Source of the DNA: Siphonodentalium dalli
Lineage: Eukaryota > Mollusca > Scaphopoda > Gadilida > Siphonodentaliidae
Assembly: GCA_032622095.1 (NCBI GenBank)
Contig: CP136065.1
Coordinates: 150,851,577 to 150,915,576, forward strand
DNA length: 64,000 nt
Reading direction: 5' to 3'
Shown: piece after piece, positions 9,199 through 21,100 of the stretch
Layout: every line of letters starts with the position of its first letter
How positions within the stretch are numbered: position 1 is the first letter of the stretch
Position numbers and translations under genes: made by a program
Notes under the pieces: generated by a model
The model's input: only the letters and a program-made list of their open reading frames with translations
Told to the model about the DNA's origin: nothing
Database searches by the model: none

Positions 9199-12100
9199 GT
9201 AGGTCAATACTATTGTACAGTAATGCCCTACATAATTGACTCCTTAACCACAGCAGAATTATATTTCGTTAGACAGTCTCTATCGCCTTAAATCAGGGAG
9301 TGCTATGCGCATGCGCCGACCCGGTACAAGTCATTGTGCTTAAAGCGCTGATGCGAGAGACAGCTCGCTAAAATTTGGTCACGAATTTTGCACGTGGTGC
9401 AATTCACTTTCCAAAATCTTTAAAGTCCCTTTACCCAACAAACCGGCCAAAACCGGCCAAATAAAGCTTCAACCGCCTAAAATATCTTCGGTCTGTCTCA
9501 ATAGAACCATACAAATATGGATATCATTGGAACCGGCTCCTTGACCACATTGTGATAGTTACAGTTATGCCCTGTGCCAATGCATTCTCTTATATATGCG
9601 AGTCGACCATAGGTCGCCTCGCATATATAAGAGAATGCATTGGCCTAAAAAAAATCTTTTTTTAACACTTTTTACCATTTTTTCTTACATTCTTTAACAA
9701 TTTTATAATTTTTAATGTGTTAAGCCAATGCATTCTCTTATATATGCGAGGCGACCTATGGTCGACTCGCATATATAAGAGAATGCATTGGCACAGGGCC
9801 CTTCTGTTGGGTAAAGGGTTAACGAAGGATGAGATTACTCCAAGGCCTGAAAATTGTGAAGGCCTGCAAGTGGTGAAAGTCAACCAATTGGTATGGGACT
9901 TACTGTCATCATCTGCAAAGACAAACGACAGAAAAATGCAAAATATAGAGTCCCCTATTATAAAAGCTGGATTGGTTCTAGTTAAAGCAGCACATCAAGC
10001 TGCAGACCTTGAAAAAGAGCACCCATCAGTTGAAGGGATTACTCCACTGATTGAATGTGCAAATGATGTCCTTGCTCTGTTAGGTCATGGAAATTATCTT
10101 TTAAACATGACAAGAAGGGACTTATTGAAGCCAGAGTTACACACTATGTTCACCTCTGTAATCATTCTTTGCCATATACAACTATGCTTTTTGGAGATGA
10201 TGTGTCCAAACCTGCAAAAGACATCGAGGATATCTCTCGAATTGGGCACAAAGTGGTCCATGGAGGCAGAGGACGTGGTTTCCACGGGAACAGAGGTCGA
10301 GGAACTCGTGGCGGGAGATCGTCACATCCCTTCAGAGGGGGCAGGAGTCGAGCACCCTACCCTTACATGTACACAGAGTCAAAAAACCCCAGGAGGGGGG
10401 GCCAGCAAAGGAAGTAATTCCTTCTGCACCCGAGGTATGTGAAATATTTCAAGCCGGTAGTTTACAACATTGTATAGGTCAATGGAGGTTGTTGACTCGT
10501 GACCCTTGTATACTAGATGCTATTCAGCACTGTCATATTGAATTTGGAGAAACTGGCCCACCTGTTCAACAGGTTGGCATGCATGTTACGAATCACTTTA
10601 ATGACTCAGACCGAGAGCAAATTCGTACATCCATACAAAAATTAAAATCACTGGGAGTGATTGAACAAGTTACTGATGTGACAGAACAATTTATATCTCC
10701 AATTTTTGCACGACCAAAACCGGACAATGATGTCCGATTGATTTTGAATTTGAAGCAGTTTAACACTTCAGTGCAATACCACCATTTTAAGATGGACACA
10801 TTTGAATCAGTTTTGAACCTAATTCAACCGGACATGTTTATGACAACGGTTGATATTCGCCATGCGTACTACTCGGTACCTCTGGCTACAGAGCATCAAA
10901 AGTGTTTCAGGTTCAAATTCGGTCTAAACACATATGAGTTCAAATGTATTCCAAATGGATATGCAGCTGCTCCTCGTTTATTCACTAAGATCTTGAAACC
11001 AGTGTTTTCTAGTCTCAGACAAAAGGGTTACTTGAATACAACCTTCATTGATGATACATTATGTATGGCATTGTCTAGAATGGCATGCCTTGAAAATGTG
11101 CAAGCCACTGTCCAGTTGCTGACCAGATTAGGGTTCATTATCCACCCTGACAAATCCAAGCTTAACCCCACCCAGGAAATACTATATCTTGGGTTTATAA
11201 TAAATACTGTGGAAATGAGGGTACGCCTACCCACTGAGAAAACACAGAAAGTTAAAAATGAATGTGCAATACTGCTGATAAAATGCAAGCACAGATTCGG
11301 ACCATTGCCAGAGTCATTGGTCTTATTATCTCAACCTTGTCTGCAGTGCAGTATGGGAAACTGCACTATAGATGCCTTGAAAGACAGAAAATACATGCTT
11401 TACAAGTAAATAAAGGGAAATTTGATGCTATCATGCCAGTAACGCCACATATGAAAGGCGATCTAAAATGGTGGATTGACAATATTGACACACAATATCG
11501 TCAAATTCAACGTGGCTCACCCACAATCACTATTTATACAGACAGCAGCCGCCTTGGATGGGGTGCTGTTAAATTGGGACAAAACATTGGAGGTCGCTGG
11601 TCAGCAAGTGAGAGTGGCCTGCACATAAATTACCTCAAAATTCTGGCAATAAAATTTGCACTTCAAGGTTGGCTCAATGAAGTGAAAAATCAGCATGTGC
11701 TTATTCTTACTGACAATACAACAGCAGTGGCATACATCAAAAATATGGGAGGAGTTAAATCCATTCCATGTAATAAGCTCAGTATTGATATATGGGAAAT
11801 GTGCATATCACATAATATTTGGTTGTCATGTTCACACATACCTGGAGTTTCCAACATTGCAGACCATCCGTCTCGAAAGTTTGATGACAGATTGGAATGG
11901 GAATTGAACACAAATATCTTTAACGATGTTTGTTCCTTATTTGGCTCTCCAGATATTGACCTATTTGCTAGCAGAATAAATGCTAAACTTTCGAAGTTCT
12001 GTGCATGGAAATTAGATCCAGAAGCACAGCACATTGATGCCTTTACGATCAATTGGAATGATTTTAACCTCTGTTATTTATTCCCGCCTTTCAGCCCAAT

Positions 12101-15100
12101 TGGCCGCTGCATTGCGAAGATCATCACAGACAGAGCAAGGGGAATCTTTATCGTTCCACACTGGCCTACCCAGCCATGGTATTCCAAAATAATGTCCATC
12201 GTAACGAACATTCCACCTGGGACCAGGTCAGAATATACACCCTCTCTTCCCGAAGCTGATATTGATGGTTTGCAAAGTATCAGGCAAACCTACAGACGTT
12301 CAGGAATTTCACAGAACGCTTCAGACATCATCATGTCCTCTTGGAGAATATCCACCAAGAAACAATACAAGACATACATATATCGCTGGTTTGCATACAG
12401 TGATCAACAACATTTTGATAGAATTTCCCCCTCTATAGGTGAAGTTTTAGATTTCCTGACCATGTTGTTCCAGAGTGGTTTAGGATATCATTCTCTAAAC
12501 ACAGCTAGATCTGCTCTATCTGCTCTGGGAATTCAGCTGGATCAGCACCAGGCTGGATCACATCCAACTGTTATTCGGTTCCTTAAAGGTGCTTTCAATT
12601 TGCGGCCACCTTCAACCCCAACTGCAACTACTTATCCGCCAGATCGGCGTTTATGTGTATATACCGTTCTCAAGGAGTATCTCTCACGGACAAGAGACAT
12701 TCGTGAAGGGGAGGGTTCCCTAATTATTAGTTTTATTAAGCCACACAAAAAAGTTACAAGGGCCACAATATCCAGATGGATAAAGATTGTACTAGCAGCA
12801 TCGGGAATAGACAATACATACACTGCAGGTAGTGTGAGATCAGCTGCTGCCTCAAAGGCCTATAATAATTCAGTACCCATAACAGAGATTATGAAAACAG
12901 CAGGTTGGACAAATGTGACGACGTTCTCAAAGTTTTACAAGAAGTCGCTGAATACTGGCCATAGTGGGCCGAACTTTGACAAGGCAGTACTTCAGTTCTA
13001 GGTGAGAATAATTTTTTCTCAAGTATTGGCTTTGAATCCCTGATTTAAGGTCGATAGAGACTGTCTAACGAAATATAATTCAAAAAATAAACGAGACTTA
13101 CCTTGGGAAGGTGAAGTTCATTTGGAATTATGTGAGTTAGACAGGAACAGAGAGCTTAAATCCCGCCCTCCCAACCCTGCTTTATTTCGTTAGACAGTCT
13201 CTTTGATATGTATACATATAACTACTTGTGGTTGGAAGTATCATATCCATAGAATAATAAGTTGTTTGCATAGCAAAATTCTTTTTAGTAAGCTTTGTAG
13301 CAACACTGGAGAAAAAATTGCTTTCAAATAATGACTTGTACCGGGTCGGCGCATGCGCATAGCACTCCCTGATTTAAGCTCTCTGTTCCTGTCTAACTCA
13401 CATAATTCCAAATGAACTTCACCTTCCCAAGGTAAGTCTCGTTTATTTTTTGAATTATGGGTAATTTTTCAGGATTTAGTTGGAGATATGGCTTGTTGCC
13501 ATTCATCGGAATGTTCTTTATTCTCTTTGTGTTCAGTGAGAGCTTTCCGATGAATGGCAACAAGCCATATTTCCGACTAAATCCTGAAAAATTACCCATA
13601 ATTCTGCTGTGATTAAGGAGTCAATTATTTAGGGCATTACTTTATTTTATTCTATTCTTTAGAGCATGTCAATGGATTTACGCTATATGAGATAAATTAA
13701 TTATTTATTTTTTATAAGTTAATAAATAATAGCAATAGCAGTTTAATAGCCTTGTTTACAAATCCTTTCTATTTGTACATTTTTTCCATTTTATTAGTAA
13801 AAAAATACTTCCAGTTGATTGGTTCATGTTGACTAATCAGCGGGTAAATAGTATATTATCTTCAAGACGCACGATGGTGTACGTAAACAAGAGCCTGCTC
13901 GAGTTACTGAAGTTTTGCTTCTGTTTACATAACACAGCACAATTATATTGGTTAATCACACACAAATGATATAAACGCTCTTTATTATTTCCATATCAGG
14001 AAAACAGTAACAAATAACGCTCTTTATGTTTACCATATCCGGATCTAAACAAAAGCCAGGTTCTGTAACGTTTATTGCTTTTGTTTACGTAACAAAGGAA
14101 AAACATTTGACAATAACATACTGTTTATGCCATATTTCTGATTGTATAAGAACAAAGTTTGTCTATATTTTACTATTATTTCTGTTTATGGCAGTTTTTG
14201 ACGGAGGTGAATATTTTAACAGCATACCCACCAACGAATCTTTAAACCATCAGACACTTTTGTGAGAGTTAATCCCTTGAGCAGTATATTTAGAATTTAA
14301 ATAAAACGTATCATTTTGAAAAATCTTGCTAAATTCATGTACAGTCCAGTATTGTTTGTTGATGCTTGAGGTGGTGACAAATATTATTTTAAATTTCTTT
14401 TTCTCCTTGATTTACTTCAAGCTTAGGATTTCAACCAAATTTGGTGTGGTGCCACTCAGGGAACCCTGGTGGAGGTTATAACGGCATTAGTTTTTCAAAA
14501 TAAAAAAAAATAAACATTTAATTAAACTAGCGGCTTTTCGAATTCCCAGTGGGAAATTTGTATACTTCCATATATATTAAACGTTTTTAAGGATTCTCAT
14601 TTTACATGTATTGCGCTTCACCACTCGCTATTCCTTCTTCTCTCTTTCTATTTCTTGCATTGAATCTTACTTTTATGTTTTGATTTTCATGATGTACACC
14701 TCTGCCAAATTATAGACATTGTATTTCAATGTATCAGAATCCAGACAAATCAGTTGATTGCACAGATAGTCACACTATTTCTCTTGATAAAATACATGTA
14801 GGTAAAGATTGTTTATTTCCACATACAAGATACAAGTTACAGGTACGTGTGACTGAACATGACTATATGATGACCTTATAGTTCACCTGTAGTGTTAACT
14901 CATTGAGTTGCCTTATCATGTACTAGCTGGGTTACCCGATATTGCCTGTGTAAAGAAGATTAGAAACAACTTGAAGTGTTTTAACATATGTCTATTTAAT
15001 ATTAAAGATGAAATGAAAATGTTCCATTGCACTGAGGAAGGCCAAGATCAAATTATTGGCACAATCGACAATCGCATTCAAATCGCGCCAAATTTTATTT

Positions 15101-18100
15101 TAATCGACCCATTTTACCTGCTGTCAGTTCAAAATCCAGCTAATCCACGTTACTTCATGATTGGGAAATGATCAGACAGAAAACGTGTACATACTAGTAA
15201 TATAATTGTTCTTGCAAAAAGATGAATATTTTTCAATCCAGTTAGTATTTTCTCCTAACCTATGTATGGTAATACATACCAAATAATAATTTACTATGAT
15301 ACTATTGTTAGTTTTAGGTTATAGACACACCAAATTAGGGGTTTTACAACCGTCGTATAATGCTCACAAATCCAAATAAGGAAATAACGCAATATCGAGA
15401 AACTAAACAACGCTCGACCTTCATTTTCTCTGACACAAAGCATGTTTTTGTGAATGATATCGCATTCATATCATCATTATATATACTACTAGCCAATGAG
15501 CCCGACGTTGTCCGGGCTATTCAAAAACCAAATTTCAAGTCGATAGCTCTACCCGTTTCCGAGATCTGGTCTGCGCATGCGCGAAGCTGGCGTCGCACGG
15601 GCTCGGCGACCCGATAAAATTTGTATCCGGGGCAAGATACATTCACACACATAGCTCCACCCGTTTCCGAGATCTGGTCTGCGCATGCGCGAAGCTGGCG
15701 TCGCACGGGCTCGGCGACCCGATAAAATTCGTATCCGGGGCAAGATACATTCACATACCAAATTTCAAGTCGATATATTAGATGTTCCCGTATATCGCTC
15801 TGCAGATGCTAATAACGTTGAATGGTAAACAAACGCTCTTTATAGCGATGCGTCAAAAAACAAACGCTCATTAAATTATCACTTGATTAACCACCGCAGT
15901 GCCGTTTTTTTGTGACTGAGAGTGGGTGCTCTGGGCTTCTCTAAAATGCGACGTCGACGATTCCCGTGGGATTTTACCTTTGGATAGGAAGTTTGGTCTC
16001 GATCGGTCAACCCGTTTTCGATTCTATAAAGGACATACAGACAGACAGAGGTCTTCAACATATATAATAGACTAGCCGATGAGCCCGACGTTGTCCGGGC
16101 TATTCAAAAACCAAATTTCAAGTCGATAGCTCTACCCGTTTCCGAGATCTGGTCTGCGCATGCACGAAGCTTGCGTCGCACGGGCTCGTCGACCCAATAA
16201 AATTTGTATCCGGGGCAAGATACATTCACATAGCAAATTTCAAGTCGATAGCTCCACCCGTTTCCGAGATCTTGTCTGCGCATGCGCGAAGCTGGCGTCG
16301 CACGGGCTCGGCGACCCGATAAAATTCGTATCCGGGGCAAGATACATTCACATAGCAAATTTCAAGTCGATAGCTCCACCCGTTTCCGAGATCTCGTCTG
16401 CGCATGCGCGAAGCGGGCGCCGCACGGGCTCGCCAATACGACAACGTCGACCGCCTGGTCAAACTACACACACGTACCAAGTTTCGTCCCGATCGGTCGA
16501 GAATCGTAGATTTGTATAAATGACAGACATACAGACAGACATACAAACATACAGAGGTCTTCAAAATATATATGAGACTAGCCGATGAGCCCGACGTTGT
16601 CCGGGCTATTCAAAAACCAAATTTCAAGTCGATAGCTATACCCGTTTCCGAGATCTGGTCTGCGCATGCGCGAAGCTGGCGTCGCACGGGCTCGGCGACC
16701 CGATAAAATATGTATCCGGGGCAAGATACATTCACATACCAAATTTCAAGTCGATAGCTCCACCCGATTCCGAGATCTCGTCTGCGCATGCTCGAAGCTG
16801 GCGTCGCACGGGCTCGGCGACCCGATAAAATTCGTATCCGGGGCAAGATACATTCACATAGCAAATTTCGAGTCGATAGCTCCACCTGTTTCCGAGATCT
16901 CGTCTGCGCATGCGCTGCACGGGCGTCGCACGGGCTCGGCAATACGACAACGACCACCGCCTGGTCAAACTACACACACGTACCAAGTTTCGTCCCGATC
17001 GGTCGAGAATCGTAGATTTGTATTAATGACAGACAGACAGACAGACAGAGGTCTTCAAAATATATATGAGATTAGTTATATTTGAGGAAATTATCTTAAA
17101 TTAATATAACCTACAACGAAGGCCTCCCGTCCTTTTGAGTAAAACCATATCAAAACAAGGTGTGCAAACAATGTTTACATCATGTTCCCAGCCTGGAATT
17201 TATATTCAACCGAGCCGTCCCAGCAGCAAGGTTGAATATAATATTCAGGCCAGGAACATGACTCCATGCACATTGGCAGGAAACAGAATAACATGTTTGA
17301 CATATTTCCGACAATGGTTAGTCTATTGGGTCTTGAGATGTTTATTATATAGTCTTAGACTCTTAGTGTAAATACCGAAGATGAAGGTAACTTGTATCAG
17401 AAATTAGTCACAATTTGCATTTGGCAGCATCTGAAACCTGACGGATTCTCATGTCACGACAGTTTACATTTTGAAGTCACATACAATTGTAAACTATGTA
17501 AACTGAGAGCTTTCCGATGAATTGCAACAAGCCATATTTCCGACTAAATCCTGAAAAGTTACCCATAATTCTGCTGTGGTTAAGGAGTCGATTATTTAGG
17601 GCATTACTGTATATCATATGCTATCCTTTAGGTTTGGAATGCTGACTACCCTGTAACTTTGAAGTACAACCATGACATGCGAGATTTGACCTGGAGATAT
17701 ACACAGTTCTCTCAATTCAACTCTACTGACACCCTCCTGCTGGTATCAGGAATACACTTCGGTTCTACGAGTACATCAGGGGAAATTGCTGTTTTCAGTC
17801 TTATTGGTAAGGCTTTTAGTACAATGTTGTATAACAAAACTGTGCGTCATTGCCTGCTTCCTACCTACCCGAAAGAATAATTTTGTTAATACCAGTTATC
17901 TGATGTCACATTCCCTGTTAATTAAACCCTTTCTATACTAAATCATGGCTTTTCCCATTCAGTTTTACAATTTTACATTGGAATGGTACTTACTGTACAT
18001 TATTCATTTGGAGCAATGTTCAGGATATATTAGCAGACGACAGTATGACGAAAAGATGATACACGGATAGAAGGATCCTTTGGTGGGTAATGTTCAAATA

Positions 18101-21100
18101 ATAAGCTCAACAAACGGCCTATGTACTTGTTATCTGAACATTTCCTAAGAGATAACTACTCATCAATGAGTATTTAGTACAGAAAGGGTTAATTAAAGAA
18201 ATAACATACATTTTGATTAAGCTTATTAAGTTTTTGAAGCATTAAGTTCAAGACCAATTCTATATTAACCATATTAAATATAAATAAATATGCAAATATA
18301 AGAATTCCGGGTGATTGAGAAACATACAATTATAAATCATCACGACTTGTAATTTTCACGACAAAGAAATGGCCAATAATAAGCTCTTGGCTTACTGCCA
18401 GATTCACTATCTCTTTTCATATTTATATTGTCTACACTGTGATTGATATTATGTGCTTAAATGAGAATTTTATTCTTGCCTAGAAAATTGCGGGAAATTA
18501 CCGAAACGTAGATTGTTGTATTTATCTCTTGGAAGCCACAGTGAAATAGGATGTCATTATTTCACTCTAGATAGCGTTATTTCACTGTAGGGCTTGAAAC
18601 TAACATGATCTGCCAAGGTCGATCGAGTGATCATTGCGTGCTTACTGTCCACTAGCCAATCAAATGTGACAAATTTACCAATGGTGCGTGATCAATCCGC
18701 ATATAATAAACATAATACCTACAGTTTTTTTATTTTGAATACCTGAAACATCTCATTCATGTCTGGAAAGAAATATCAAATTTTCACTTGCGGCTTGTAA
18801 CCGCTCGTGAACATTTTTTGTTTTCCAGACACTCATGAGATATTTTGGTATTCAAACAAAACCTGTAGGTATTCTCTATGTTTTACACTAAAACGAATTC
18901 CGTAGAAATATCTGTATTTAATATTGTAGTTGAAGTTGCTGGGAAAAGACATCTCCTTAAAAATAGATTAATTTTTTGCAAACTGATGCATCAAATTATG
19001 GCCAACCTCCATCGTTGCCAAGAAACTTCATTAATCAGTCACGTTAATCAGTTCCATTAATCAGTCACATGAAAGCAGGGCTATTATGACTTGCTTCCAA
19101 GAAGGGACCAGCTTAGATTGTGGCTTGGGAGATATCTACTCCCTAAATTGTGTCATTCTCCCATTTTAGTCCTAGAAGGGATCTCTCTCTCATATGCATG
19201 TGTCAAAGCTGATTATAATGGTTTTATAAATGGGCTTTTGTATTGCATAATACTTACTGGATTATAGAAGGGTGATGTTGGTTTGCAAATTGAACTTCAG
19301 CCTTAATGACTTCTACCTGATAACAGTCCATTTCTCCCTAATAATCAAATAGGAAGAAGTGACTTCTCCCATTTGAAGCATCTCGGCTTGTCCCTGCTTC
19401 CAAGCCACATGTGGGTCTGATATCCCAAAGCTGGTTTGCACAGATGCTGTTTTTCGAAGGTTGTAGCCAAGTCTAGAAAAAAAAAACATCTGCTACCCCT
19501 AGCGGCTTACTGAGTTCAGTGCTAGCATATTCAAGCCTGCAAATAGTGTGTCTGTCATGGTGCAGAATGAGGTCCCCTGAGGGTGAATTGAGGTGACGCT
19601 ATCCCGCTAAGCGGGCTAGCATTACCAAATTCACCATATGGGAACCTCATTCTGCGTAGGCCTCAACTGCTACATGTATGTGAGACCTAGGATCAGATTG
19701 AAGTTGCCCAATTGAAGTTGGTGATATTCACCCATTTGTCACCTCGATTATGCATTTTATCTTCCTCAAATTAGGGGATATAGAAACTGAACAGAAGGGA
19801 AAAAGTAATTAAAAACAATTCTAATTTGAGACTATAGATACTTCCCAGAAGATAAGGCCTAAGCAGAATGAGGTCTCCAAAGGGTGAATTTGGTGATGCT
19901 GTCCCATTTAGCGGGATAGTGTCACTAAATTCCCCCTCTGGGGATCTCATTCTGCAAATGACAGACACACTATTTGCAGGCTTGACCATATTTTTCAGCA
20001 TTATATCTGTCCTTACAGATGGTTTCGAGATGCAATCAAGGGTCATTAACAAACCATATGATGTGTTTGGGACCTGGTATAATGATAACTATTTGCTGTC
20101 CGGAAGTCTCCATTGGATGGGTAATCTGCACTCCTGCTCAGGACTGTGGTTGAATAAGGTGAGGCCAACATAGTGTGGATGGGCTTTTCTGATAACCCAA
20201 CCATCCCAAACTCAAATGTTGCTCCCAAAACTCTTTCCTATCCCCCAGATATTTGCCATATTCATTGTTAAAGATCAACATCGATTCATGGCATTAAAGT
20301 TTTTCTTTTCAGTTTACACTTTCCCGTTCTGTCTAACTGTACTTGTACTAGTATATATGTATTTTATTTAATTGCATCCATTCTTTAATTTTCTAATTTT
20401 TAAAAAACAAATTTCTTATTTCATAGCCCTGGGTCCATTTTGCCAGTTGGTAAGATATCTTGCAAAATAAAATAAAAATTAAAGTGAAAACCTCCCGACC
20501 TCCCAATTTATTTTGGACCCTTTATCAGAAACATGGATTCAATTTATTTTGGTCTCTGTTTTTTTGCGAAAAACCCTGTGCCCATAGGTAGCCTCAAATA
20601 TATAACAGAACACATTGGCCTAACAATATTTACCTCGACCTTGTAAGTCTGTGGATTCTCTTTTATATACGAGGCTCCCTATGGGAGACCTGCACATATA
20701 AGAGAATGCACTGGCACAGGATCTTTAATGCTGCACCAGCGCAGCTCCCATCATGATAGGGTTAAACATCCACATGTGGCAGTTTTTAGCCTGAAATTAT
20801 GCTATTTTTTTTACACCCCAGTCCAGTTCTGAATATTAAAATACCATTAGGCCAATAGATATGTTAAACACTTTTATATGGACTTTATATGCCACAGAAA
20901 GTATGGAATTCTGAAAAGATGGGTCATGATTTTCTTCAGCATGGAACCTTAAATAGACAGAACGACGTGTGTGCGTGTGGATGGGTTTGTTGATATGGCA
21001 TGAGTCAAGTTCTATCCTTCTGTGATGGCACAAGTGCCGTATCGACAAACCATTCACACATGTGTCATTCTGTTTTTAGCTCACCTGAGACAAAGTCTCC

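Larger units (their letters stand above)
9256..13448 (+). mobile_element. DIRS-type tyrosine-recombinase retrotransposon, degenerate copy
   Basis: The element carries Gag-like, reverse transcriptase/RNase H, methyltransferase-like and tyrosine recombinase regions with no LTRs. Terminal inverted repeats pair about 9260-9345 with about 13334-13380. An internal complementary region at 13033-13162 holds the complement of the left end joined directly to the complement of the right end, the DIRS signature for circular intermediates. It interrupts a hairpin MITE, whose halves flank it at 9218-9256 and 13449-13641. It is disrupted by a TTAA-type MITE at 9427-9818 and by at least two frame breaks, so it cannot act alone. 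It lies in FBXW5 intron 1 in the gene's orientation. Confidence 0.92.

Noticed and set aside
9717-9830. N-terminal part of the long ORF leading into the DIRS Gag-like region
   Set aside because: This part is translated MITE palindrome. Only the sequence after 9819 belongs to DIRS ORF1.
15521-17085. Overlapping ORFs of 70-139 codons on both strands with repeated Arg/Ala-rich peptides
   Set aside because: They are translations of the 127-bp subunits of the GC-rich tandem array. All frames are open because the units lack stops, and no domain is recognisable.
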